A stretch of 64,000 nucleotides of DNA from Bubalus kerabau (taxonomy: Eukaryota; Chordata; Mammalia; Artiodactyla; Bovidae), in assembly GCF_029407905.1 (NCBI RefSeq), contig NC_073632.1:57584964-57648963 (forward strand). The letters are read 5' to 3'. The notes under the pieces were generated by a model, which did no database searches, had not been told where the DNA came from, and was given only the letters and a program-made list of their open reading frames with translations. Shown here one piece after another: positions 35,926 to 47,227 of this stretch. Within the stretch, counting starts at the first letter, position 1, and every line of letters begins with the position of its first letter. The translations under genes and the position numbers were made by a program.

Positions 35926-38832
35926 TGCAACTGGAAAGTTGTTTTTTAGCCCAGTTTCCCTTGAAGGAGCTGGCCCCCTTTTTGATAGCATGGAGTCACT
36001 TGATCAAGTTAACAGCAGCAGGGTGGATCGCAGGAAGCTATAGAGTCAGCCTATTTGGATGAGTAAAGACCTAATCAAGTGCCATATCAGCAAAGTAAAG
36101 TGAAAGAGGATTTGGAAAGAACCACCAATGCCAAGGTTTCCTTTCATGAAATATAGCACAAGTTCAGTCTTCTAAACTCTACATACCTCCGACCTTTGCC
36201 TCTTTTATGTCTCTATTTTTCTGGCCTGACAGACCACATGCCAATGTACAACCCAGAATCCCTCACCCTCGTGATTTATGACTTACAGCTGCTTCAGTGT
36301 CTCAGACATGGCAGCTGCTTTTCAGATGTCTTCAAACCAGAGGGAAAGTGTTAATGTGAACTTGAGTGGCTGCAGAAGAGAAGGAGAAAAGTTGATGAAA
36401 AAATCATCTGAATTCAGCCCCAACACTTTTGATTGATCTTTGCCTTTGGGGCCAAGCAAAATGTTTGGTTTATTTTATAAGCTAATTAGGTGTGTGAAAG
36501 GCTACTTGGCATCTGATATTGACTGGACCCAGCAGAAGTGATCACTAGGCTGGATGATCAATAAGGGATCGATAACAAGCGTGTGATTGGATTAGCCATT
36601 TGATCAATGCTGTGTGCTAATATATTAACAAGCAAATTACCCACAGCACTTAAGAGCAGAATGCTGACTCTGATTGCATTACAAACTAGTGAGATCTAAT
36701 GACCTGCCAAGTGCAAGGGGTTAGTTATACAAATCAAGATCTGAAGGTATTTTTTTCCTGGAAGATTTCTCCCCCGCCAGAGAAAATGCTTTCTTAAGTG
36801 AGATTCAAATTAAATTACAATTAGCAAGCAGTTGCACTGGGACACCTAATTTCCCAACAAGTATCATTCATGAGGAAGAGGGCTTGGGAAGTCCAGAAAA
36901 ACTAGCCTGGAGAACTTCTAGGAAAAGCCGGGTAAATATCAGAAATGGCAAACACAAAGAATGCCAGAGTAGTCACTAATATTTCTCCAATAAAATTTTG
37001 GTAAATGTATTTCTAGTTTGGATGTATAGAGCCCTTTCACACTAGAATCTAATGGTGCTTAATCTTGATCAAAATCATAGGTTTCTTCCCAGCTTACATT
37101 TTTGTTTTAAAGTAAGCTATTATCTTAATTCAGTCTCAAAATGGGTAAGCAATGAGAGATATCTGTGTGTGTGTGTGTTCACACACATGTGCCAAATGCA
37201 CAGTGTGAAGGATTGTGGCTAACAGCAAAAGTGCTCTTTCAAAAGAGAAAAAGAGAAAGAAAATTACATGTCATAGGACGTGAGGAGTGAAGAAAATGTT
37301 GTCCACGTCCTAACTCTGCAGAATTTATTTCTATTCGATGATTCACTCTATCAGCAACCTCACGAGAGTAAAAAGCCACAAAGCAGAACTTCTCCCCTCC
37401 TGCTTTTGCCATGATTAGGTGAACCATTTATTCAATTGACTGTGCTCTTTCTGATTCCCTAAGTGGAGACCAGGCAAGCCTTTGCTCACTTTCTCTCTTA
37501 ATCCTTTTCCTTTTGAGACATCTTTTTTCCCTTTGCCTGAGGGAAGCTGAACCGATTAGTCTGAATTCTCCAGTGTTATTTGCAGACTCGAAAGGTCTCC
37601 CCGGGCCCAGAGGCAGAGTGGCAGCCGAGCCTTGGTGAGGTGAGGCGAGCGGCAGCTGACAAAACAGGCTGCCTGGCCTGGAGAGCTGGGGGCCGGGAGG
37701 GGACAGGCTGTCAATCAGCATCAAAGAACAGGCAGGGAATGTAATATCTGATGGAGCCCTGTCAGTGCCCAGACTTTAAGGTGAACCAGGGTTGATTTGC
37801 CAGAGGCTGAACTGCCTAGGACCTCGGGGTGGGGTGGGGTTGGAGGTGGGGGGAAGCTGTAGGCAGATTTTCCCACTTGCCCTGCATTTGGTGGGCTTCA
37901 GTGTCTATACCATCCTGTGTAAGTTTTTGTACCCAAGCTCCAAGTCCAGTGCCATCGTGAGTACCTTGTGACGGTTCTGTGAGAACTATCGTTCCGTTTG
38001 AGTAAATCTGCTGATAGTCAATGATCACAGTGATGACAGTCCTCTCACATCCATTCCTCTGTGGTGGTGCCTTGTTTGACAAGCCCTGTGCCATGTTTTT
38101 AAATACTTTTTTCTTGTGCTTACCAAAGCATAAGGTACAGGAAGCCAGCAATATACAGCTAAAGAGGTTAACTCCATTTAAACATGGAAGTACATGAAAC
38201 TATGAAGCATCACGTTTATTGTTGATGGAATCTCACTCACTACTTCACCAGCAATGAGATTTTGTAAATAAATGACACATCTTTGGGATCGATGTGTCTA
38301 CACTTCAGTGGCACATGTGTGTAACGATATAACAGTCTATGCTATTAATTCCTTGTCATCGGTGATTACATTCATGGTAAGAAGCAATGTACTTTCAACC
38401 TACAGTGAAAGCCCATCTAATGGATCATGTATTTGCCAAAAACCTTAAAGAGTTAAAGAATATTTTGCATTTCATAAATTAAGACAGGTGACTATAATGC
38501 TATAAAAAGACATATTACCATGTTGCTGGTTATGCCTCTGACATGATTCTACTCTCCTTCTGCCTTGTTATTAATCTGAGCTTTAAGTACTGTTGTAAAT
38601 ATTTCTCCAGGAAGAACCAGCTGTACGGCTCTGGGTGATAATAATTATAATTATTTAAGTGAGAAAGCATTGGAGGACAAGATTCCTGCTTGGCACAGTG
38701 TCTGATTCTGTAATATGCTGTTTTGCAGGAAGAACTGAGAGGAAGGGAGAATGATGTTAATAATAGGCAAAAAAGAAACTTGCTAGTGTTCAGTACTTTG
38801 TTTAGGAATTTGTGACTGTTTTGCCTGGGAAA
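35926..38832. other. Repeat-poor block, no gene seen
   Basis: About 2.9 kb with no recognised mobile element, flanked by repeat-dense DNA. It has a locally higher GC patch at 37560-37720 and a G-rich run (GGGGTGGGGTGGGG then GGTGGGGGG) at 37825-37854. A short (TG)n lies at 37166-37179. No exon or conserved protein recognised. Confidence 0.55.
36420..36850. promoter_or_regulatory. Candidate conserved non-coding element
   Basis: Dense homeodomain/cut-type words in a repeat-free segment: TTGATTGATC near 36429-36438, palindrome CTAATTAG at 36482-36489, TGATCAAT at 36555-36562 and again at 36601-36608, GATCGATAA at 36568-36576, GATTGGATTA near 36585, and AATTAAATTACAATTAGC near 36809-36826. This is composition and motif evidence only; conservation was not tested. 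Confidence 0.3.
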
Positions 38833-38842
38833 AAAACACCTT

Positions 38843-39087
38843 TTAAAAAATATATTTTTATTTATTTATTTTGATTTTTGGCTGTGCTGGGTCTCCGTTG
38901 CTGTGCATGGGCTTCCTCTAGTTATGGTTTGCAGGCCCTAGAGCCCAGGCTCAGCAGCTGTGTCACCTGGGCTTAGTTGGCTTAGTCACCCCACGGCATG
39001 TGGGATCTTCCCAGACAATAGATCGAACCCATGAACTCTGCCTTGACAGGCAGATTCTTAACCACTGGACCACCTGGGAAGTCCCAG
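38843..39087 (-). mobile_element. CHR-type SINE with TSD
   Basis: Reverse CHR: ATTTATTTATTTTG tail side, GGCTGTGCTGGGTCTCCGTTG, and the head complement ending CCACCTGGGAAGTCCC. Internal deletions shorten the body. TSD aaaacacctt at 38833-38842 and aaaacatctt at 39088-39097. Confidence 0.88.
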
Positions 39088-39648
39088 AAAACATCTTCAG
39101 TGACTTGATAAGCATAATCATTTGAATCTATTACAGCCAGAGCATCATCTAAAGTATATATATATATATATCTTCCAATCAATAGTTTTTTTTTTAATAA
39201 AAATATCTGTTTGGTTTCTAAATTGTCTCAATTAACCTCTTCCTTGTTAAGTTTAGTAACAGTGAATACTGAAGATTTAATGTGATATTTCCCATCAGTT
39301 TGAAGATACGCGTGTTTCAGAATCTGTTTTCCTCAGATCCAGCTGAATGTTATAGAGTCCAATGTTGCCCCGTCAGTATGAGAATGAAAGCCCTGCTCTT
39401 TTGCCTGCTTTCATCCTCATGAGAAGATTCATCTTCTGCAGACAAAGCTTACAGTCTTGAAAGCTCCAGTGGGCTGGACTATGACTTGGTTCCAGTAGAT
39501 AACTCAAATGTTATCCTGTGAAGCACTGATGATTAAGACAAAAAGATAGGGATGAGTGGTTAGCTGAAGCATGCATGAGTAAGAAGCTTAAACAAGAAGG
39601 GAAATGGCTCTGATAAGAAAAATAGTACAAAATACTAGGTAGGGGTCT
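39088..39648. other. Unique sequence with a short (TA)n
   Basis: (TA)n of about 8 units at 39155-39171. Nothing else recognised. Confidence 0.5.
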
Positions 39649-39661
39649 TTACACCCATTGA

Positions 39662-39979
39662 CAGTGAAAGTGAAAATCTCTCAGTCATGTCCGACTCTTT
39701 GCAACCCCATGGACTGTACAGTCCATGGACTTCTCCAGGCCAGAATACTGGAGCGGGTGGCCTTTCCCTTCTCCAGGGAATCTTTCTAACCCAGGGATAG
39801 AATATTTGCAGGTCTCACCCATTGCAGGCGGATTCTCTACCTACTGAGTCACAGGGAAGCCCAAGAATACTGGAGTGGGCAGCCTGTCCCTTCTCCAGTG
39901 GATCTTCCTGACCCAGGAATCAAACCAGGGTTTCCTGCACTGCAGGTGGATTCTTTACCAACTAAGCTATCAGGGAGGC
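39662..39979 (-). mobile_element. Composite Bov-tA (one full copy joined to part of a second)
   Basis: A complete reverse Bov-tA (39662-39862) is joined at GGGAAGCCCAAGAATACTGG to the second half of another (39863-39979). The join is the same as in the nested pair at 21733-22112, but here the outer left half is missing. Flanked by ttacacccatt at 39649-39659 and ttacacctatt at 39983-39993. Confidence 0.85.
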
Positions 39980-39982
39980 TCA

Positions 39983-40712
39983 TTACACCTATTAGGATGG
40001 CTATTAATAAAAGCACAGAAAATAAGTACTGGCAAGCATATGGAGAAATTGGAACCCTTGTACACTGTTGGTGGGAGTGTAAAACAGTGCAGTCACTATT
40101 GGAATAGGATGCTGATTATTCAAAAATTAAAAATGGAATTAACACATGCTCTAGTAGTTTCACTTCTGGATATAGTTCCAAAACGACCAAAAGCAGGAAT
40201 TTGAACAAGAATTTGTACACCCATGTTCAATGAAACGTTATTCACAGTAGCCAAAAAGGATAATAAGCAACTCAAGTATCCATTGACGGACGAATGGGAA
40301 AACAAACTGTTGTATATAATATAATGGGATAATATTCAGCCTTAATAAGGAAGGAACTCTGATGCAGGCTGCAACATGGATGAACCCTGAGAACACTATG
40401 CTAAGTGAAATAAGCCAGTCACTAAGGACAAATGTTATATGATTCTACTTACAGGAGGTGTCCAGAGCAGTCAAATTCAGAGACAGAAAGAAATAGGATG
40501 GTGCCAGAGGCTGGGAGGGGGCAGAAATGAGGAATTACTGTTTCATGGGTACAGAGTAGTTTCAGTTTGGGAATATGGAAAAAAAGTTCTGAAAAAAGAT
40601 CATGGTGGTTACACAACAGTGTGAATGTTCTTATTGTCCCTGAACTATGCACTTAACAATGGTGAGAACGGTAAATTTTATGTTATACATATTGACCACA
40701 ATTAAGAAAATA
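39983..40712 (+). mobile_element. Old L1 (L1M-type) 3' end
   Basis: Collinear with the end of L1 ORF2 and 3' UTR: ATTAGGATGGCTATTAATAA, GTACACTGTTGGTGGGAGTG near 40060, ATAATATTCAGCC near 40330, AAGTGAAATAAGCCAGTCAC near 40405 and GGTAAATTTTATGTTATACA near 40670. Decayed frames only. The composite SINE may have split its left end. Confidence 0.87.
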
Positions 40713-41228
40713 CTAGGTAAAGAATAACCTACAGAGATACCTGTGACCTTCATACATCTCCTCCAGAGTTTTTGAACAGAGGAGGGAAACAGCCACCTGC
40801 CAGAATGCGTGGCGCATGTTTCCTCCTTCCCCAGGGGGTCAGGCTGGAGGGGATTCTTTTTTATTCCTATGCTTCCCATGGCTGCCTGGGAGTGAAGTTT
40901 GAAGGCAATGCTGAACAAGAACTTGAACGAGTCATGCTGACCTCAATCAGCTTTCCTGAGTAAGGTTTACAATTCACACAGGTGAACCCTGCCTGCTAGA
41001 AATATCACCTACTGCACTGGGAGGCCACAGTAAAAGGAATTATAACTCACTTTTTAACTGTAATTCAGTAAATGTTTACTAAGAAATTATGTGCCAGACT
41101 CTATGATTGGTCTCATTTTACTCAACATCAAGTCTCATATTCTCAGTAGAAGTTGTGGTTATTCAGTCTTTGATCAATTACTATCTACAAAGACTGCCAT
41201 GATAACGTTTAATGACTGTCTCAGGGCT
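40713..41228. other. Unique sequence
   Basis: No repeat or coding sequence recognised. Confidence 0.5.
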
Positions 41229-41403
41229 TGTTGGACCCATTCATCTTGGTTTTTCAGAATAGAATAAACCTTTAAGATATCACATTAATTTTTTTGACGT
41301 AATTGTATGAAATCCAGTAGGATTTTATATTTCGAAAACCAGGGAAAAGAAATTACAAAAATATTCTCATTATCCAGAAAGTGAATATTAATTTCTATGT
41401 CAC
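41229..41403 (+). repeat. Unclassified direct repeat, copy 1
   Basis: 175-bp segment from TGTTGGACCCATTCATC to ATTAATTTCTATGTCAC. It recurs in the same orientation about 1030 bp downstream at roughly 90 percent identity by eye (about 15 substitutions and two short gaps). Bases on either side do not match. I do not recognise the family. Confidence 0.85.
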
Positions 41404-41405
41404 CT

Positions 41406-41599
41406 GATCTTGCAGGTGGTGCAGTGGTAAAGTATCTGCCTGCCAATGCAAGAGACATGAGTTTGGTCCCTGGGTCAGGAAGACCCCCCTGGAGTAGGAA
41501 ATGGCAAACCACTTCTTGCCTAGAGAATCCCATGGACAGAGGAGCCTGGCAGGCTACAGTTCATGGGGTTGCAAGAGTCAGACATGACTGAGCGACTAA
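41406..41599 (+). mobile_element. Bov-tA SINE
   Basis: Plus-strand Bov-tA with the tRNA head (GGTGGTGCAGTGGTAAAGTA) and A part, ending CATGACTGAGCGACT. It begins within a few bases of the end of direct-repeat copy 1. Confidence 0.9.
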
Positions 41600-41701
41600 G
41601 TACAGGACTATAACCCCATCCAATCAATGTCCTTTAAAGTTGTCACTGGTCAGTTAGCTCTGAGTTGTCTAATATTTTTTTAATCCAATTTATATATTTT
41701 T

Positions 41702-41825
41702 CTGGAGAAGGAAGTGGCAACCCACTCCAGTATTCTTACTTGGAATATTCCATGGACAGAGGAGCCTGGTGGGCTACAGTCCTTGGGGTCACAAAGAGTT
41801 GGACACGGTTGAGTAATACTTATAC
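41702..41825 (+). mobile_element. Bov-A part SINE, 5'-truncated
   Basis: Single A region from GGAGAAGGAAGTGGCAACC to GGACACGGTTGAGTAATAC. Head absent. Confidence 0.88.
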
Positions 41826-42258
41826 TTTTGCCATGGCCTTTTAGGGGACCAAGAACTTCATTAGCATATGAATATTGCTGGATGATCCTGATAAAAACTT
41901 TCTTTGAGGCATATAGCACCCGCAGTTTATATAGCAGTTTTACTTACTGTCCTAAACTGACTATCTTATGCTCTTACATTTTGAAATTAACTTTTATTCC
42001 TATATTTTAACCAAGACACTGAAAGTTTAAATATCTGTCGAAAGTCACATTCTTAAATAAACCTGGAGAAGGACTTTATGATGTCTTCCCTCTCAGGCTA
42101 CTAGCAGTACTTTTTCCCATCACATTTCAGTACTGCATCCCTATCTTGGATATATCTCTGTAGACTCAGACAGAACCTGGGGAGGACCCACTGAATCAAT
42201 TTCTTTTGTAGACTTTCCAGGTTTCTGTCTAGCTCCAAATTGAACTGGCTAAAATAAA
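41826..42258. other. Unique sequence
   Basis: No repeat or coding sequence recognised. Confidence 0.5.
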
Positions 42259-42431
42259 TGTTGGAACCATTCATCTTGGTTTTACAGAATGGAATAAACC
42301 TTTAAGATATCACATTATTTTTTGACACAATAGTGTGAAATCCAGTAGGATTTTACAGTTTGAAAACCAAGGAAGATAAATTACAAAAATATTCTCACTA
42401 TCCAGAAAGTGAATATTAATTCCTATGTCAC
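42259..42431 (+). repeat. Unclassified direct repeat, copy 2
   Basis: 173-bp partner of 41229-41403, from TGTTGGAACCATTCATC to ATTAATTCCTATGTCAC. Differences are spread along the length, with a denser patch near 42326-42336 and 42356-42376, so the duplication is not recent. Confidence 0.85.
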
Positions 42432-42533
42432 TTTTAAATAAATAATTTATATTGTTATTCACATTAATACATTGTTGATGATGATAGTTTCTTAGTACTA
42501 ACTTTGGTGAAACATTATATTTGAAGTATAGAT

Positions 42534-42804
42534 GCTGCTGCTGCTAAGTCACTTCAGTCGTGTCCGACTCTGTGTGACCCCACAGATGGCAGCCCACCAG
42601 GCTCCCCCGTCCCTGGGATTCTCCAGGCAAGAACACTGGAGTGGGTTACCATTTCCTTCTCCAATGCATGAAAGTGAAAAGTGAAAGTGAAGTCGCTCAG
42701 TCGTGTCCGACCCTCAGCGACCCCTTGGACTACAGCCTTCCAGGCTCCTCCATCCATGGGATTTTCCAGGCAGGAGTACTGGAGTGGGGTGCCATTGCCT
42801 TCTG
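42534..42804 (-). mobile_element. BovA2 SINE (left arm of an inverted pair)
   Basis: Reverse BovA2, full dimer from the (GCT)n tail complement to GGGGTGCCATTGCCTTCT. Well preserved, with many CpGs kept. Confidence 0.95.
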
Positions 42805-43073
42805 AGTAATACCTATAAAAGCATAAAATAATAAAAAAACAAAAAACTCAAGTAATGCCCAAGGAAACAACTTGCATTTTGTTTTACTTAATTAGAGTTA
42901 AGTAGGGAGAGCTACAAATTTCTTTTCATGAATTAAGAATTTTTGATAATATGCCAAGAAAATGAATATGTAATTCATATAGAAGCTGTCATGCAGCTAT
43001 AAAACATCATGTAATTCTAGCTGTTATGGGATTTTATATTGAAAATGTTATAAATATTACTGCTTACTATTTC

Positions 43074-43346
43074 CAGAGAAGGCAATGGCACCCCACTCCA
43101 ATACTCTTGCCTGGAGGTCCTGTGGACAGAGGAGCCTGGTTGGCTGCAGTCCATGGGGTCGCTAGGAGTTGGCTACGACTGAGCGACTTCACTTTCACTT
43201 TTCACTTTCATGCATTGGAGAAGGAAATGGCAACCCACTCCAGTGTTCTTGCCTGGAGAATCCCAGGGACGGGGGAGCCTGGTGGGCTGCCATCTATGGG
43301 GTCGCACCGAGTCGGACACAACTGAAGCGACTTAGCAGCAGCAGCA
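43074..43346 (+). mobile_element. BovA2 SINE with TSD (right arm of an inverted pair)
   Basis: Plus-strand BovA2 full dimer with a GCAGCAGCA tail. TSD gcttactatttc at 43062-43073 and 43347-43358. It lies 269 bp from the opposite-strand copy at 42534-42804. Confidence 0.95.
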
Positions 43347-43358
43347 GCTTACTATTTC

Positions 43359-43465
43359 TTTCTTTCTTTTTTTTTCCCCCTCACCAGTTCCCTGACCAGG
43401 GATTGAACCTGGGCCATGGGAGTGAAAGCCTGGAATCCTAACCATTAGGCCACTAGGGAACTCTC
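43359..43465 (-). mobile_element. Short tRNA-derived SINE
   Basis: Reverse short SINE: T-rich tail, TTCCCTGACCAGGGATTGAAC and CTAACCATTAGGCCACTAGG. Its TSD is actgcttactatttc at 43059-43073 and actgctcactatttc at 43466-43480. The BovA2 then inserted at the tail side of this TSD. Confidence 0.87.
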
Positions 43466-43604
43466 ACTGCTCACTATTTCTATGCATTTAGAAGTGACTT
43501 TTTTACACAAAACATTTATATGTGCATTTAGTGCTGATAATGCAAAATGTACCCTTGGATGTACCACCTAAAAACCAGCCTTTTCAGAAAAGTTAGGGAT
43601 GCTT

Positions 43605-45423
43605 TTAAGGAAAGTTATAAGCATCTGAATGCAGAGTTCCAAAGAATAGCAAGAAGAGATAAGAAAGCCTTCCTCAGCGATCAATGCAAAGAAATAGAGG
43701 AAAACAACAGAATGGGAAAGACTAGAGATCTCTTCAAGAAAATTAGAGATACCAAGGGAACATTTCATGCAAAGATGGGCTTGATAAAGGACAGATATGG
43801 CATGGACCTAACAGAAGCAGAAGATATTAAGAAGAGGTGGCAAGAATACACAGAAGAACTGTACAAAAAAGATGTTCACGACCCAGATAATCACGATGGT
43901 ATGATCGCTCACCTAGAGCCAGACATCCTAGAATGTGAAGTCAAGTGGGCCTTAGGAAGCATCACTATGAACAAAGCTAGTGGAGGTGATGGAATTCCAG
44001 TGGAGCACTTTCAAATCCTGAAAGATGATGCTGTGAAAGTGCTGCACTCAATATGCCAGCAAGTTTGAAAACTCAGCAGTGGCCACGGGACTGGAAAAGA
44101 TCAGTTTTCATTCCAACCCCAAAGAAAGGCAATGCCAAAGAATGATCAAACTACCGTACAATTGCACTCATCTCACATACTAGTAAAGTAATGCTCAAAA
44201 TTCTCCAAGCCAGGCTTCAGCAATATGTGAACCATGAACTTCCAGATGTTCAAGATGGTTTTAAGAAAGGCAGAGGAACCAGAGATCAAATTGCCAACAT
44301 CTGCTGGATCATGGAAAACACAAGAGAGTTCCAGAAAAACATCTATTTCTGCTTTATTGACTATGCCAAAGCCTTTGACTGTGTGGATCACAATAAATTG
44401 TGGAAAATTCTGAAAGAGATGGGAATACCAGACCACCTGACCTGCCTCTTGAGAAACCTGTATTCAGGTCAGGAAGCAGCAGTTAGAACTGACATGGAAC
44501 AACAGACTGGTTCCAAATAGGAAAAGGAGTACGTCAAGGCTGTGTATTGTCACCCTGTTTATTTAACTTATACGCAGAGTACATCATGAGAAATGCTGGG
44601 CTGGAAGAAGCACAAGCTGGAATCAAGATTTCCAGGAGAAATATCAGTAACCTCAGATATGCAGATGACACCACCCTTATGGCAGAAAGTGAAGAGGAAC
44701 TCAAAAGCCTCTTGATGAAAGTGAAAGAGGAGAGTGAAAAACTTGGCTTAAAGCTCAACATTCAGAAAAGATCATGGCATCTTGTCCCATCACTTCATGG
44801 GAAATAGATGGGGAAACAGTGTCAGACTTTATTTTTTTGGGCTCCAAAATCACTGCAGATGGTAACTGCAGCCATGAAATTAAAAGACGCTTACTCCTTG
44901 GAAGGAAAGTTATGACCAACCTAGATAGCATATTGAAAAGCAGAGACATTACTTTGCCAACAAAGATCCATCAAGTCAAGGCTATGGTTTTCCAGTGGTC
45001 ATGTATGGATGCGAGAGTTGGACTGTGAAGAAAGCTGAGCACCAAATAATTGATGCTTTCGAAGTGTGGTGTTGGAGAAGACTCTTGAGAGTCCCTTGGA
45101 CTGCGAGGAGATCCAACCAGTCCATTCTAAAGGAGATCAGCCCTGGGTGTTCTTTGGAAGGAATGATGCTAAAGCTGAAACTCTAATACTTTGGCCACCT
45201 CATGCAAAGAGTTGACTCATGAGAAAAGACTCTGATGTTGGGAGAGAAAGGGGGCAAGAGGAGAAGGGGACAACAGAAGATGAGATGGCTGGATGGCATC
45301 ACCGACTCGATGGATGTGAGTTTGAGTGAACTCCAGGAGATGGTGATGGACAGGGAGGCCTGGCATGCTGCGATTCATGGGATCCCAAAGAGTTGGACAC
45401 AACTGAGTGACTGAACTGAACTG
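43605..45423 (+). mobile_element. BovB LINE, 1.8 kb, RT and 3' end, with TSD
   Basis: 5'-truncated BovB starting in the linker (YKHLNAEFQRI region) and running to the ACTGA tail. TSD agggatgctt at 43595-43604 and 45424-45433. It keeps all main RT boxes, but in five different frames, so it cannot make protein. Confidence 0.95.
43610..45186 (+). pseudogene. BovB reverse transcriptase pseudogene
   Basis: Frames in order: to 44068 (N-terminal part with NNRMGKTRDLFKKIRDTKG, ending in a stop after SICQQV); 44191-44520 (catalytic box A, CFIDYAKAFDCVDHNKL); 44547-44807 (box C, with YADD at 44658-44669); 44774-45028 (GSKITADGNCSHEIKRRLLL); 44995-45186 (C-terminal WCWRRLLRVPWTARRSNQ). The RQGC box lies at about 44530-44545, across a frame change. 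The catalytic aspartates are intact; the damage is indels and stops. Confidence 0.92.
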
Positions 45424-45433
45424 AGGGATGCTT

Positions 45434-45653
45434 AGCATTTGCCCCTAACTGCCATTGACATGCCACCACGCACTCTGGCCATGACATTGCAAACCAGCTG
45501 ATGTCAAGGGAGAGCAGCAAAAAAGGGGACAATCTGGATAGCAGAGACCCAGCGGCATCTGAGCAGTGTTGTCCTCTCTAGCTGGATTCTGTTTTCACCC
45601 CAAAAGGGCTATAAGTGAATTCTAGCCACCAGCAGCTTCATTCAGGCATTTTT
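45434..45653. other. Unique sequence
   Basis: No repeat or coding sequence recognised. Confidence 0.5.
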
Positions 45654-45846
45654 TTGTTGTTTCAGTCACTAGGTTGTGTCTGACTCTTTGCGATCCCCAG
45701 AGGCCTACAGCCAGCCAGGCTCCTCTGTCCACAGGATTTCCCAGGCAAGAATACATGAGTGGTTTGCCATTTCCTTCTCCAGGGGATCTTCTCGACCCAG
45801 AGATTGAACCTGGGTCTCTTGTATTGGAAGACAGATGAGCCACCTC
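45654..45846 (-). mobile_element. Bov-tA SINE
   Basis: Reverse Bov-tA with a short deletion in the head (the segment between TATTGGAAGACAGATG and AGCCACC). A degenerate TSD (tcattcaggcat and tcattcttgcat) is possible. Confidence 0.87.
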
Positions 45847-47227
45847 ATTCTTGCATAAAAATACAAAACTATTCATAAGGAAATGTTTGTAAACATAAAG
45901 CATATATTAATTCACAGAAACAAAAGATGTAGGTGAGGGATGAGATTAATAACCATTAATAGATAAAACTATTAATATTAGTCAATACATATTTTTGCTC
46001 AAATGTATTCACTCTTAATAATTACTTCAATGTAATTTCAATAGCTCAGCTTACTATGTCCTCCAGTCAATATGAAAAATAAGAGTCCTGTACCAACAAC
46101 CCATTTTTCTTTTCTTTATCTTCCTTTTTTAGTATATAAAATATATACATTTTAACATTTATATAACGTCATCAATAAAATACCAGTTTTATCTTCATTC
46201 CTGGGTATGAATACTCCTTGACTCATTTCAGGATATGAATTATACAAGCCATGGACTCTTTCTTCCCTATTACATAGGATGCTGGCTTGCCTTTTGTATT
46301 TGCTATCTGTATGCTGAATAAATTGGTGTGTTTCTTTCCCTTGAAGAGGCTACATATTTCATACATATGTGGCAGTTGTAGGTACATATGTCTGCTGTAG
46401 GTACAACTCACATTCATCGCAAGTAATTACATAGAAAGGGTTATAGTGAGCAAAGTGAGTTGATAAAAATGATAATGCGAGGCTCTATATTTATTCATTT
46501 GCAATGATTTCCACATCAACTTCACTCAGTTTATAAATCTAAACATTAGTTCTCTTGCTGTCAGCACTTCAGACTCCACCTGGGATCAGTCAGCCAAGCT
46601 GTGCTTTCTGCCTCCTAGAATCATCATGCAAAATAAGATTCTGCATTTGGAATGTAGCTGACAGGTTGGTTGATGATGCACCAGACAAAAAGGAATGCAT
46701 TTTCCCTCCTCAGCTGTATAAGCTCTCTTGTTCCACAGGCTTATTTCTTTAGCAAGGAAAGCAGATGTGACTTAAGTAGCACAGGCAAGGAGGTGGTGGA
46801 GAAAGAGCCCTTCTTTCATAAGTACATTTTAAATTACCACACCTTTTTCTTGTCTTATAAAGTACCTAAGTACGTAAAATTTCCTAGTGCTCAAAAGCTA
46901 ATTAGGTCTGCTATCTTTATTCCTAAAAGAAAAAATTAAGTGCAAATTTTGCATAATTAAATAAAGGATGCAATAGATTTTCCAAAGAATCAATGTTGTC
47001 CAACTTACAATTCTTTTCCTTTGAAATTTCACTTTTTTTTTAACCTTAGAATTGTTTTCTTTCCTGTAGCAGTAATTGTGGTGGAATTTATCAAGCTGCT
47101 TCTCTTAAGCATGCTACTCATGTGTTACTTATTTCTGAGGGGTAGAATAGTAAATTCACAGATTCTTTCCTACTTGAGGCTTTACTACCACTCATTCATA
47201 CAGTTCTTTTCTATTTGATCTTTATAT
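45847..47227. other. Unique AT-rich sequence, no gene seen
   Basis: Short open frames at 46555-46939 overlap in different frames and show no family resemblance. Confidence 0.5.

Noticed and set aside
35874..36062. Poly-Leu frame resembling a signal peptide
   Set aside because: The Leu run is a (TTG)n microsatellite.
37560..37720. CpG island
   Set aside because: GC is raised but CpG dinucleotides look few by eye, and the patch is short.
37428..37724. 98-codon basic, Arg-rich minus-strand frame
   Set aside because: Its first codon is not ATG, there is no splice context, and the composition follows the local GC-raised patch. A conserved non-coding origin is more likely.
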